Positions 1 through 7,785 of a stretch of 64,000 nt of DNA are shown in pieces. Positions within the stretch are counted from its first letter, which is position 1. Each line of letters opens with the position of its first letter. The position numbers and the translations under genes were made by a program. This DNA comes from Thermogemmatispora carboxidivorans (GTDB lineage Bacteria; Chloroflexota; Ktedonobacteria; Ktedonobacterales; Ktedonobacteraceae), in NCBI RefSeq assembly GCF_000702505.1, contig NZ_JNIM01000001.1, positions 5,370,327 to 5,434,326 of the forward strand. The letters run 5' to 3'. The notes beneath the pieces are model-generated. The model was not told where the DNA came from, did no database searches, and saw only the letters and a program-made list of their open reading frames with translations.

Positions 1-1047
1 GGTCGCGTGCCAGGGAACGCCAAATGGGCGCACGGCTTCACGATGGCCGGTGATCATTGCTCCGGCCATGCGGCCCTGCTCTACAGCAGCATACCACTGA
101 GCACGCGGTTCGTACTGGCCGGTGAGGGGGTTCTTCAGGGCTGCCACATCGCCAGCTACGTAAATATCGCGCACGCTACTGCGCAGGTGGTCATCGACCA
201 GGATGCCGTTCTCATGCTTGAGGGGCAGATCGCAATGTTTGGCCAGTGTCGTCACCGGCTTTGTGCCAGTGCAGGCTACGACCAGCTGGCAGGGGATAAA
301 CTGCTGATGGTTGGTCACCACGCCGATTACGCTGCCCACGCGGCCTACAATGCCTATCACCTCGGTCGACGTATAGACGGTCACTCCAGCCTGCCTGATG
401 CGCTCTAGCACCATTTCTGAGGCGGTCTCGTCCAGCATGCGCGGCAGCAGGACAGCGCTGCGGATCAACCAGTGAACATGGATGCCCCAGTGGAGTAGAC
501 CCATCACTGTTTCACAGGCATGGGCGCCACCACCGATCACGACGGCCTCCTCGACCTCGGACAGACGTCGCCGCAGGTCGAGGTAATCCTGCAAACGGTG
601 CAGTGTCAGCACGCCATCGAAGTCGCGCCCCGGCAGCTGAGAGGGCAAAGCAGTCGGCGTGCTGCCGGTAGCCACGAGCAGCGCGCCGTAGCCAAAGGCA
701 CTGCCGTTGGCTAGGATCACAGACTTGCTCTGGGCATTGATCTTTTCAACCCGCGCGTGGATCAGGTGGATACGCTCTTGTCGCTCTGTCCCGGGGGGAT
801 AGGCCAGAAGCTGCTCACGGGTCAGTTTGCCGACGGCGAACTGCTTGAGCGCGGGCGTATTGATCGTAGGATGGTTCTGATCGCTGATAATGGCAATCCG
901 GGCATCAGGTTCAAAGCTTCGGGCCTGGATGGCCGCGGTCAACCCGGCGATGCCATTGCCGACAATCACAATATCGGCCCGATCAATACTGGGCTGCTCA
1001 GCCCCTTTGAAAAGGGGGGCCCGATGACCTGCATGATCCTGTCTCAT
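1..1047 (-). CDS. FAD/NAD(P)-dependent oxidoreductase (C-terminus beyond the window)
   Basis: An open frame runs on the minus strand from an ATG at 1047 to the window edge, 349 codons without a stop. The protein has two Rossmann motifs: IVIVGNGIAGLTAAI near residue 26, which should bind FAD, and AVVIGGGAHACETVMGLL near the middle, which should bind NAD(P)H. It also has the conserved ATGS and VAGDVA segments of pyridine nucleotide-disulphide oxidoreductases. Within that family it most resembles the reductase module of NADH-nitrite reductase or rubredoxin/ferredoxin reductases; no redox-active CxxxxC is visible, so a disulphide reductase is unlikely. The electron acceptor cannot be named. The first 20 or so residues before the GNGIAG motif look like a non-conserved extension. 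Confidence 0.85.
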   Translation of the reverse strand, partial: MRQDHAGHRAPLFKGAEQPSIDRADIVIVGNGIAGLTAAIQARSFEPDARIAIISDQNHPTINTPALKQFAVGKLTREQLLAYPPGTERQERIHLIHARVEKINAQSKSVILANGSAFGYGALLVATGSTPTALPSQLPGRDFDGVLTLHRLQDYLDLRRRLSEVEEAVVIGGGAHACETVMGLLHWGIHVHWLIRSAVLLPRMLDETASEMVLERIRQAGVTVYTSTEVIGIVGRVGSVIGVVTNHQQFIPCQLVVACTGTKPVTTLAKHCDLPLKHENGILVDDHLRSSVRDIYVAGDVAALKNPLTGQYEPRAQWYAAVEQGRMAGAMITGHREAVRPFGVPWHAT

Positions 1048-1387
1048 AGCTCCTCTATCTGTACTCACCCATCACCTGAGTTGATCACCTGAGTATGGCC
1101 AGCTTCCTGCCTTCCTGCAGCGCGCTGGCCAGCCTTTGCCCGGCCCCGGCCCCAGCGACGAGGCCCTGCGTCCTCCCTTCCTCCGTTCCCCTATTCACCT
1201 ACTCACTCCACTCCATCGATGTATCAGCCTACCAGGCTGAAAGCCCACACTGTTGCTTGCCCCGTTGGCCTCTCCGCACCTGCCGCCACTTCAGATCAGG
1301 TTCATGACGCTGAGCGGTCAGGTATCGCGTAGATGACCCTGGCTTCGATCGAGACGGGTATGAGCGCCGGTGAGCTAACTACGACAG
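1048..1387. other. Intergenic, nothing recognised
   Basis: This is the upstream region of the flavin oxidoreductase and the downstream region of the small membrane protein at 1388-1723. Short frames occur on both strands, but none has a ribosome binding site or a recognisable protein signature. I saw no clear promoter or terminator. Confidence 0.4.
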
Positions 1388-1723
1388 CTAGTCGACTTGA
1401 AAGGCAACTGGCGGCTTGCCCGTGGTTTGCGGATAGTAGTAGACATCGGTATGTGCTTTCTCCCGCAGGTGCCGCTCCATATGCTGCAAGGCCAGACGAC
1501 AACGCTCAACACAGAGAAAACGCAGGCGTTGCCCACTGGCAGTCTGGAGCACGAAGCTCATATCGGCCTGCTGAATCGCCACAATTTTGCCATCGGCATG
1601 CTCCACACCTGGCCCTTGGGTGACGGTTGGGTTGAACAGGGTGAGCGGGCTGATGCAGGCCAGCGACAAGATAGCTACCAGAAGCAGGACAAATATGACA
1701 GCTGTGCTACGCGGAGAAATCAT
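1388..1723 (-). CDS. Small membrane-anchored protein of unknown function
   Basis: The 111-residue product starts with ISPRSTAVIFVLLLVAILSLACIS, a single N-terminal hydrophobic segment (about residues 7-26) that is either a signal peptide or a membrane anchor. The Cys at about 23 follows SLA, which is a poor lipobox because the -3 residue is Ser rather than Leu, so lipidation is doubtful. The rest is a soluble, probably beta-rich domain of about 80 residues (GKIVAIQQADMSFVLQTASG) that would lie outside the membrane. I do not recognise the family. It is probably monocistronic; the ribosome binding site is weak. Confidence 0.55.
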   Translation of the reverse strand: MISPRSTAVIFVLLLVAILSLACISPLTLFNPTVTQGPGVEHADGKIVAIQQADMSFVLQTASGQRLRFLCVERCRLALQHMERHLREKAHTDVYYYPQTTGKPPVAFQVD

Positions 1724-1930
1724 AATCGCTAGCCCGGAAATTCATATCCATACATAGGAGTATTTTATATCAAGGTATTCCGCAGGGTACGGTACCGCCG
1801 TGAAACTAGCCAGAATGTCTTAGCGTAGCACGACTCGCATCCCGAAGAGCAGCCACCTGGGACGAGAACAGGAGGGACAGGCGTCCCCGGGACGAATAGC
1901 CTTTTGGCGAGTTTGTAGGTACGGCGCTGC

Positions 1931-1950
1931 AAGGAGCTACTCCTTTTTTC
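1931..1950 (+). terminator. Possible short intrinsic terminator (plus strand)
   Basis: A 6-bp stem (AAGGAG / CTCCTT) with a 3-nt loop is followed directly by further T residues on the plus strand. No plus-strand gene is known upstream, so this may be chance or mark an unseen antisense transcript. Confidence 0.3.
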
Positions 1951-1955
1951 TCTTC

Positions 1956-2219
1956 TCAGGCTGGGTCGAGGGAATCCAGGGGTGCCCTGGGGGAAGGCGG
2001 GGAGATAGCAAAGCGCACCCAGCGCCCCCGCTCTGAGCGCACCGCGATGATGTGGTCATAGGCTACCCATTCGACCTGTCCCTCATAGCCTTTGGTGGTG
2101 ATGGTGACCCGGGCATAGCGGTAGCGGTCATTGGCCAGCTCTACCACCCCTGCCCAATAGGGCTTGCGTGTCCCGTCAACGCTATAGCGGATCTGCTTCC
2201 CCGTGAGCGCGCTTGACAT
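1956..2219 (-). CDS. Hypothetical 87-aa protein, second gene of pair
   Basis: I set the start at the ATG at 2219 because GGGGAGG lies about 5 nt upstream; a longer frame exists but overlaps the preceding gene. The product (MSSALTGKQIRYSVDG...) looks like a small basic beta-rich domain with many aromatic residues (YRYARVTITTKGY, VEWVAYDHIIAV). I recognise no family. It lies about 40 bp downstream of another 87-residue gene on the same strand, so the two are probably cotranscribed from the operator-rich promoter at 2552-2580, divergent from an XRE regulator. Confidence 0.6.
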   Translation of the reverse strand: MSSALTGKQIRYSVDGTRKPYWAGVVELANDRYRYARVTITTKGYEGQVEWVAYDHIIAVRSERGRWVRFAISPPSPRAPLDSLDPA

Positions 2220-2259
2220 GGTGACCTCCCCTTGCTGTGCTGTGTCGCGCTGCGTTGCC

Positions 2260-2523
2260 TTAGTTGGTGACGGCAATAGCCTGCTGCCAGCCCTGGCTAG
2301 CCAGCGTGACCACATAGGGGCGCTGCTTCCCCACGGTCATGGGAAACCATTTCCGCAGGATCTTGGGGTCACGGTGCAGGTGGCTGACCACATAGGGCGT
2401 TGGCAGCAGGTGAAATGACCGGCCCTGCAACACACTGACAGTAATGCGGATAGGAGCACCTGGCTCAGGCCGTGAGGCTGGCCCTGGCTGTGGGCGCATC
2501 TGAAGCAAGCGGGTTCGTTTCAT
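2260..2523 (-). CDS. Hypothetical 87-aa protein, first gene of pair
   Basis: The start is at 2523, preceded by AGAGGAAGG at good spacing; the frame is open further upstream but those residues lie in the promoter. The product begins MKRTRLLQMRPQPGPAS and is basic and proline-rich at the N-terminus, followed by a small domain (IRITVSVLQGRSFHLLPTPY). No family is recognised. It is the first gene after a dense cluster of inverted repeats shared with the divergent XRE-type gene at 2663, which suggests that regulator controls it. Confidence 0.6.
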   Translation of the reverse strand: MKRTRLLQMRPQPGPASRPEPGAPIRITVSVLQGRSFHLLPTPYVVSHLHRDPKILRKWFPMTVGKQRPYVVTLASQGWQQAIAVTN

Positions 2524-2544
2524 CAGAGCCTTCCTCTGAACAAT

Positions 2545-2623
2545 TATTCTCAGAATAGTAATTACCATAAAAAATTCCAAATTTCAATTCGGATAGCTTA
2601 GTTGGAATTCTTATGCTAAGCTA
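2545..2623. promoter_or_regulatory. Divergent promoter region with three dyad operators
   Basis: For the minus-strand pair, TTGGAA (2580-2575) and TATTCT (2557-2552) are 17 nt apart. A perfect 13-bp palindrome, TATTCTCAGAATA (2545-2557), covers that -10 box. Two further inverted repeats interleave: AATTCCAA (2573-2580) with TTGGAATT (2602-2609), and TAGCTTAG (2594-2601) with CTAAGCTA (2616-2623). The arrangement suits repressor binding by the adjacent XRE protein, acting on both directions. Confidence 0.5.
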
Positions 2624-2662
2624 GGCCCGGCCTATACCCCCAATGGAAGCATCCTGACCCGC

Positions 2663-2893
2663 ATGATCAGACTGAAGGTCAAAGAGATTCTTGAAGCACA
2701 GGGAAAAACACAGTCCTGGCTGGCGCGCAAGAGCCAGGTGCCTGACGCGCTTGTACGCCGGATGATACGAGAGCCGACCTCGTATCACCCGACGTTGCCA
2801 ACGTTGGTGAGCATCGCGAAAGCGCTGCGTGTGCGCATTGAGGACCTCTACGAAGAGCTTCCTGACGAAGACGAGGACCATCGCCCAACCTAG
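2663..2893 (+). CDS. XRE/Cro-family helix-turn-helix regulator
   Basis: The 76-residue protein is almost entirely one Cro/C1-type HTH domain. The recognition region is QSWLARKSQVPDALVRRMIR (about residues 18-37), and a C-terminal helix LPTLVSIAKALRVRIEDLYE is typical of the family. The tail is acidic (EELPDEDEDH). The length fits single-domain XRE repressors that bind as dimers. It is divergent from two small unknown genes, with three inverted repeats in the shared promoter region, so autoregulation plus control of that pair is the simplest reading. It could also be an orphan antitoxin-like regulator, but the pair shows no toxin signature. Confidence 0.8.
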   Translation: MIRLKVKEILEAQGKTQSWLARKSQVPDALVRRMIREPTSYHPTLPTLVSIAKALRVRIEDLYEELPDEDEDHRPT

Positions 2894-2947
2894 CCAGCCA
2901 GCCGCTCGCTCTGCGATCCTACATGACCAACCTGTGCCACAACCCTC

Positions 2948-2977
2948 TTGACAATGCCGGGAAGTGTGCTATACAAT
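2948..2977 (+). promoter_or_regulatory. Promoter of tRNA-Phe
   Basis: A consensus -35 TTGACA (2948-2953) is 18 nt from TACAAT (2972-2977). The tRNA begins about 70 nt further on, so the primary transcript would need 5' processing. Confidence 0.6.
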
Positions 2978-3050
2978 GAGCACAGCATTCCGGGTGCAGA
3001 GCACAGCATCTAGTAGAGTGCTTAAACGGTCTCCTAAAGCGGGCCGAGAC

Positions 3051-3123
<73 letters not shown>

Positions 3124-3143
3124 CCTCCCTTTAACCACAAGAC

Positions 3144-3200
3144 AGAGGCCAGCATGGTGAACATTCCCTTTCCCATGCTGGCCTCTATCTTTTCTCCTTT
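3144..3200 (+). terminator. Intrinsic terminator after tRNA-Phe
   Basis: A perfect 14-bp stem (AGAGGCCAGCATGG at 3144-3157 with its complement at 3173-3186) has a 15-nt loop and is followed by ATCTTTTCTCCTTT. It lies 20 nt after the tRNA end. Confidence 0.8.
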
Positions 3201-3443
3201 CAGTCCAGCGTAGTGGTTGGAACCCGGCCAGGCCCAGACCAGGGCGCTCTTGATTGACAGGCTGACCTGCCTGTGGCAGAATGGGGCTGCTCTCCTCGCC
3301 CGCGCCAATCGTAGGGCCGTCGTGCCGTCGTCGCACCATTCCACCGATGGCGCTCTGGCTCTTCTCGCTCCGCAAGGACAACACAGCGAGGAGGGAAGGA
3401 GAACTTCCGTCAGACGCGAGAAGACTCAAGATCGTTGAGCGGT

Positions 3444-4841
3444 ATGATGCATCAGAAATCGTCTCAGAGCCTCCTGGACGCGGCTATAGAGCAGAGTCTA
3501 CCCAAGGATATCCTTTCGTCAGGCGCCAGGCTCCTCGAGCAGGCAACGCTCTTGCTGCAAAAAGGCTGGCGCACATCTGCAGGGCGCCTCGACTTGCAGA
3601 GAAGGGAGCGCACCAGCCTCTTTCCGTGGCGCGGCCAGTTCTCTCCACAACTGGTCGAGCTGCTTTTGCAGCGTTATGCAGAGCAGGGGACCGTCGTCCT
3701 GGACCCCTTTGTGGGCAGCGGCCCGCCAGGGCCTGAGCTGCTACGCTGCCGACATCAATCCGGCAGCGGTGGCGTTGTCGCAGACAGTCCACTTTGTTCG
3801 CCTGACGCCCTCCGAACGCCAGGATCTGATCCAGGAGGCGGAGTCTCTTTTAAAGAAAGCGCTGCAGCCTGCCTTTATAGATCTTTTCTCCCTTAGTGAT
3901 CTTGAGCCTGGGATTGATGACTATTCCCACCCCAAAGAAGAAATCATGCTTTCTCTGATAAAAGATACAGATAATCATCTTTTAAGAATTATACTAGTTA
4001 ACACACTAATGAAATATTTTGAAAACAAAAACAAAAAGGGGAATAACTGGTATACATCTTTCCATGAGCTGGTTGCGATTATCAGAAATCTACCCTATAG
4101 TGTTGCCCAATATCATATCTTTCACCATGATGCCCGCTCCTTACCGCTGGCCAATACCAGCGTGCAGTTGATCGTGACCTCTCCACCCTACATCAATGTC
4201 TTCAACTACCACCAAAACAATAGACCTCTCATGGAGAGATTAGGCTGGAATCTTCTTACCGTTGCTCAGTCCGAGATTGGAGCCAACCGCAAACATCGTC
4301 AAAACAGATTTTTAACAGTGATTCAGTACGCTTTAGACATGCTAGCAGCCCTGCGAGAAATGCGTCGCCTGCTTGCCGAGGATGGGCATCTCATCATTGT
4401 CATTGGTCGCGAGTCAACCATCCGTGGTGTGCGGCTTGGCAACAGCCGGCTGATCACCGCGCTCGCGCTAGGAGGGGCCGGTCTAGAGCTGGCCTCGGTC
4501 GAAGAACGGAAGTTTCTCAATAAGTTCGGGGAGGTGATCTACGAGGATGTGCTTCATCTGACACCGACCTCTGTTCCCCCTGCCTTCAACGATGAACTTG
4601 CCCGCTCTTTAGCTCTTTGCCTCCTGAGAGATTCCTTCCAGCAAAACCATGCAGATGCACCCACAAACCAAGAGATCCTGGAAGCCATCAGCAAAGCCCG
4701 CAGCGTTGATCCATCGCCTCTCTTCTGCAAAGCCATCCCTACCGTGAAGAGGTCTTTCAGCTATTTATCAACTATATAGATCAATTTCTCTCTCAAGAGA
4801 CACTGGATGAGGCCACGGTCCTTGATCAGGGTTACTTCTAA
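3444..4841 (+). pseudogene. Frameshifted site-specific DNA methyltransferase
   Basis: Three reading-frame segments together make one adenine/cytosine-N-type DNA methyltransferase. Segment one (from about 3444) carries FPWRGQFSPQLVELL and the AdoMet motif DPFVGSG, then loses frame near 3720. Segment two resumes at QGLSCYAADINPAAVALS and includes the catalytic motif TSPPYINVFNYH (about 4180). Near 4700-4725 the frame shifts back to the first phase and ends with HPYREEVFQLFINYIDQ and a TAA at 4839-4841. Relatives normally have about eight residues (GTTLLEA-like) between DPFVGSG and the GLS segment; these are missing here, so the first lesion looks like a deletion rather than a single-base slip. 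The stretch 3930-4050 is visibly AT-rich compared with its surroundings, suggesting foreign origin. No restriction partner is nearby. Sequencing error cannot be excluded. Confidence 0.65.
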
Positions 4842-4887
4842 GGGCAAGCCAGCCAGGTCCACCCATGCTGTCGATCGCGCGGGGTGC

Positions 4888-4917
4888 TTGCAGCCAGGAC
4901 CTGGCTTTCGCTAGAAT
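4888..4917 (+). promoter_or_regulatory. Promoter of the AhpD-like gene
   Basis: TTGCAG (4888-4893) and TAGAAT (4912-4917) are separated by 18 nt, about 35 nt upstream of the start codon at 4954. Confidence 0.5.
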
Positions 4918-4953
4918 GTTCACAAAGCCAAAGAGCAGGATGAAGCGAGTCCG

Positions 4954-5577
4954 ATGTCACGCATCCCACCGGTTGAAGACAGCCAGTTCTGGCCCGAGGA
5001 CAAGGAGAGCGACGCCAGCCAGGCCTTTGCTACCATGCGCGACCTCTTCCGCGTCATGGCCCACCGGCCCGAGATAGCGCGCCAGACCATGCAGCTGCTG
5101 CAAACAGTCATGCGCGGCGGCAGCGTCGAGCCGCGCTTGAAAGAGCTGCTGGCGATCCGCGTCTCTCAGGTCAACTACTGCCATTATTGAATGGCCGCCC
5201 ATACTGCCCTGGCAGGGCAGCTAGGCGTCAGCGAGGAGCTACTCGATGCCCTCTATCACATCGATACTCACCGCCATCTCTTTACGGCGCGTGAGCTGGT
5301 TGCATTGCGCTTCGCCGAGATCATGACGACCGCGGCCCGCGACATCGATGAAGCGCTGTGGGACGAGCTCCAGGCCCACTTTGACGACGGGGAGATCGTT
5401 GAGCTGGCGATGGTGATCGGCCTCTTTAATGGCTTCAACCGCTTCGCGGATGCTCTTCAGATTGAGCCACCAGCCCGCTCTCAGGGCCAGGGAAAGGCTC
5501 AAGAGGGCAGCGGCGAGAGGAGGAAGGATACGGAAGCCTATGGCCACGAGCGAGGAGCAACTGAAGGCCCTGATTAA
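4954..5577 (+). CDS. Probable selenoprotein: AhpD/CMD-family peroxidase with in-frame TGA (Sec79)
   Basis: Two frames in the same phase (4954-5190 and 5191-5577) abut at a single TGA (5188-5190). Read through, they give a 207-residue carboxymuconolactone decarboxylase/AhpD-fold protein. Before the TGA the sequence is LKELLAIRVSQVNYCHY, and after it MAAHTALAGQLGVSEELLDALY. The family's redox motif is Cys-x-x-Cys-x-x-x-His; here it is Cys76-His-Tyr-TGA79-Met-Ala-Ala-His83, so the stop falls exactly on the second, peroxidatic cysteine. The second half (LVALRFAEIMTT ... ELAMVIGLFNGFNRFADAL) is an intact AhpD repeat, with no sign of decay. A hairpin fitting the bacterial SECIS lies at 5204-5220. 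The likely role is thiol peroxidase or disulphide reductase in the cytoplasm. Alternatives are a TGC/TGT-to-TGA nonsense mutation or two split products. The 3' end overlaps the next gene by 38 nt. Confidence 0.75.
5204..5220 (+). promoter_or_regulatory. Candidate bacterial SECIS hairpin
   Basis: CTGCCCT (5204-5210), loop GGC (5211-5213) and AGGGCAG (5214-5220) form a perfect 7-bp stem. The loop begins 20 nt after the TGA, and both of its first two bases are G. Published bacterial SECIS criteria ask for a loop 16-37 nt after the UGA with a G in the first two loop positions. The element lies inside the coding sequence, as in other bacteria. Confidence 0.6.
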
Positions 5578-5794
5578 GGACCTGTACGACTTGTCACGTT
5601 ACTTACACGGTCGCGGCGAGCGGTCTTTGAAACTCGCTCGCCAGTTCGAGGAGCACGCCCAGAGCGATCCCAGCAATCGCGAGTTTGATCTGACTCAGGC
5701 GCGGATGCTCGACTACCAGCATCACATCTGGCACGAGATCGGGAATCTGGTGGACCGCCTGCTGCGCCAGTATGATCGGCCAGGCTCTGCTTGA
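5540..5794 (+). CDS. Hypothetical 84-aa helical protein
   Basis: The start ATG at 5540 has an AGGAAG a few bases upstream and lies inside the 3' end of the AhpD-like gene, so the two are translationally coupled. The product (MATSEEQLKALIKDLYDLSRYL...) is hydrophilic and predicted to be nearly all helical, with heptad-like spacing of Leu and Arg (RSLKLARQFEEHA, RMLDYQHHIWHEIGNLVDRLL). No catalytic motif is visible and I do not recognise the family. If the AhpD-like protein is a peroxidase, this may be an accessory subunit, but that is only a guess from the overlap. Confidence 0.6.
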   Translation: MATSEEQLKALIKDLYDLSRYLHGRGERSLKLARQFEEHAQSDPSNREFDLTQARMLDYQHHIWHEIGNLVDRLLRQYDRPGSA

Positions 5795-5980
5795 AGCACG
5801 CCCGAGTGAGAGAAGAAAGGAAGAAGGCAGGCCCGCACTACCTCTGTGGTCAGTTCAGCTTGCACGCGGTACCTGCCTTCCCATGACTCATCTAGGCCTG
5901 CACGTGCCCAGGTCCGCCGGCGGGCCGCCCACACTCTCACCAAGAGAGGAGAGGCAAGCGACCCGCATGCTACAGCAGCA

Positions 5981-6238
5981 CTAGAGCTGGCCGCTCTTGG
6001 CCTTGCTATAGCGCTCGCTGAGCTCATCCTTCGTGCGCTCGTAGATCTCTCGTCCCTGGGACAGGGCCTCGTTCGCACGCTGGCGCAGCTCCTGACCCAG
6101 TCCCAATGAGCGATCACGCAGCAGCAGACCCTGCTCCGAGAGCTGCGCCCGCGTCGCTTCGCCCGACTGCGGCGCAAAGAGCAAACCAGCAGCAAAACCC
6201 AGCCCAAAACCGAGTAATAAGCCGGCAACAAACTTCAT
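5981..6238 (-). CDS. YtxH-domain membrane protein
   Basis: The 85-residue product starts KFVAGLLLGFGLGFAAGLLFAPQSG, the glycine-rich single membrane helix followed by the LFAPxSG(E)xxR motif that defines the YtxH (general stress protein) family. The rest is a charged amphipathic helix (LRDRSLGLGQELRQRANEALSQ). A GAGAGGAT ribosome binding site precedes the ATG at 6238. Family members are small anchored proteins often induced by stress; the biochemical role is not known. Confidence 0.8.
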   Translation of the reverse strand: MKFVAGLLLGFGLGFAAGLLFAPQSGEATRAQLSEQGLLLRDRSLGLGQELRQRANEALSQGREIYERTKDELSERYSKAKSGQL

Positions 6239-6580
6239 AGGTCTCGTCCATCCTCTCTTTCTGTAGAAAGCACTCTCACTTATTGCTCGCTACTCAGGTT
6301 ACTTGTCTCAGTACACTACTAGCGGTCAAAGAAACGGCGCTGGAGAGGGAGAAGTGGCTTTAAAAAGACAATAGGCTGAAACCAGGCAGGAGACGACCCG
6401 CATCTTCCTCTCCTGACGCCAGCTTACCGCTGTAGCAGAGCGTTTCAACTCCTGAATATAGTACGCGCGGATGTGCCTGCCAGACTCTGGTGTGGACAAC
6501 CAGTACCACGACAGGAGGAGGAGAAGAGGCATCGAGCGTCAGTCAGCAGATGCTCCTCCTGCAAAGGAGAGTGAGCACGC
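6239..6580. other. Intergenic, nothing recognised
   Basis: This lies between the YtxH gene start and the response regulator stop, with both genes on the minus strand. A 68-residue frame at 6326-6532 has a leucine-rich start but no ribosome binding site. I found no convincing regulatory site. Confidence 0.35.
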
Positions 6581-6976
6581 TCAATGCGCCGGCTCATTGA
6601 GGACCTGCTGGACGAGGGCCAGCAGATTGGTTAGCTCAAACGGCTTCTGCACCACATGCACCCCCTGGTAGTGGCTCGGTTGCTCTGCCACCAGCTTGCT
6701 CACCTGCTCCGCCTCTAACACGGCGGCAGTGTAGACGATGACCGGGACCTCCCGTGTGAGAGGATCAGCACGCAGCTGCTTGAGAACCTCCTGTCCAGAG
6801 ATATCACCCAGTCGCAGGTCAAGAATGAGCAGATCGGGCAGATCACGCTTGACGCGCGCCAGCGTCTCACGCCCGTGCTGCAAAATAGAGACCTGGTACT
6901 CTTCGTCTTCCAGGACTCGCCGCATCAGATGCAGCAGCTCGTTTTTGTCATCAACAACGAGTATATGCTTGGTCAC
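6581..6976 (-). CDS. Single-domain response regulator (CheY-like receiver)
   Basis: The protein is one receiver domain of about 131 residues with no output domain. Conserved positions are visible: acidic pair VVDD (9-10), phosphoacceptor Asp53 in LLILDLRLGD, the Thr/Ala switch in VIVYTAAV, and the Lys in VVQKPFEL. I prefer the GTG at 6976 because it places the receiver directly at the N-terminus (TKHILVVDD) with GAAAG upstream; a GTG at 6994 would add six residues. It probably acts by protein-protein contact as a phosphorelay or signalling adaptor. No kinase is adjacent. Confidence 0.8.
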   Translation of the reverse strand: MTKHILVVDDKNELLHLMRRVLEDEEYQVSILQHGRETLARVKRDLPDLLILDLRLGDISGQEVLKQLRADPLTREVPVIVYTAAVLEAEQVSKLVAEQPSHYQGVHVVQKPFELTNLLALVQQVLNEPAH

Positions 6977-7785
6977 GTTCTTTCGGCGCAGCACCCCGCT
7001 CTATCGCCTGGCTCCGTGTTGCTCTTCGCCTGAAGACGGGCCGCGATCGCGAACAGGGATAGACGCCGCCTCCTGTTAATCGCCGCCTAGCTGTCCTTCC
7101 GGTACGCTTTCCTACTGTTCAACTGAGGAAAATGCAGGCCGCTGCTCACGGCTGCGTTTCCGCTTGCCACTGGCCTTCCGCTGGCTGCTTTTGCACCTTA
7201 CCTGGCCCGAGAGGAGAATGGCACCAGCGCTGACCCGCTGGTCTACGCTGTAGGCCGCCTGCTTGTCATCAGATATCAGGTAATTGTGTGACTCGGATAG
7301 CTTCCCCGACCCACTGTTGAGCTGGCGCGGGGCAGCCAGAGACCTGTCCCAGCGGATGACAGCCCCTGGACCGACATGAGGATATACGCAAACAGGGTCC
7401 TTGTCAAGAGAGCGCCTTTGATCTCTGCGAGTGCCATCGGAGCCTTGCCTTCCCTCTTGGCACTTATCGGTAAGTGTACCATGCCCTCCCTTGACAAGAC
7501 AAGGTCGCCCGCACATCAAGGCCCGTTGCAGCGGATGAGCGCGGCCTGGGCTGCCTATTGTCCTTCCTCCTTCCCTGTCCACCTCCCCTTCATTATACAC
7601 GCTGCTCTTAAGCCATCGGCGTCACCCCTTCAACGAGCTGAGCCAGGTATCCGGGCCGCGCTCCCAGTCCCAACAGGGGACCTTTAGTGACGCTCCTCTT
7701 CTTGACAGACATGATATCATTAGCCATGAGTCAGGGAGGAATAACTCTTCCTTCTCCTTTCGGTGGAGACCTCCCTGCATACGCC
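6977..7785. other. Long intergenic region with one minus-strand promoter
   Basis: Apart from the promoter at 7379-7407, I see no supported gene. Overlapping frames at 7112-7600 and 7276-7497 lack start signals and family resemblance. CTTGTCAAG (near 7400) and CTTGACAAG (near 7490) form a long-range inverted pair, each containing a TTGACA-like hexamer, so there may be divergent promoters. Confidence 0.4.
7379..7407 (-). promoter_or_regulatory. Minus-strand promoter upstream of the response regulator
   Basis: On the minus strand, TTGACA (7407-7402) and TATCCT (7384-7379) are exactly 17 nt apart. The first recognised gene downstream is the receiver protein starting at 6976, implying an untranslated leader of nearly 400 nt or an unrecognised small gene. 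Confidence 0.5.

Noticed and set aside
4954-5190. Two separate short genes split at the TGA
   Set aside because: Neither half makes a complete AhpD domain, both are in one phase with no ribosome binding site at 5191, and the TGA lies on the catalytic position. A selenocysteine codon explains all of this better.
6326-6532. 68-residue minus frame with a leucine-rich start
   Set aside because: No ribosome binding site or promoter; the hydrophobic start is explained by a CTC/CTT-rich stretch.
7112-7600. 162-residue minus-strand frame upstream of the response regulator
   Set aside because: It crosses the promoter at 7379-7407, has no ribosome binding site, and no in-frame start follows the predicted transcription start.
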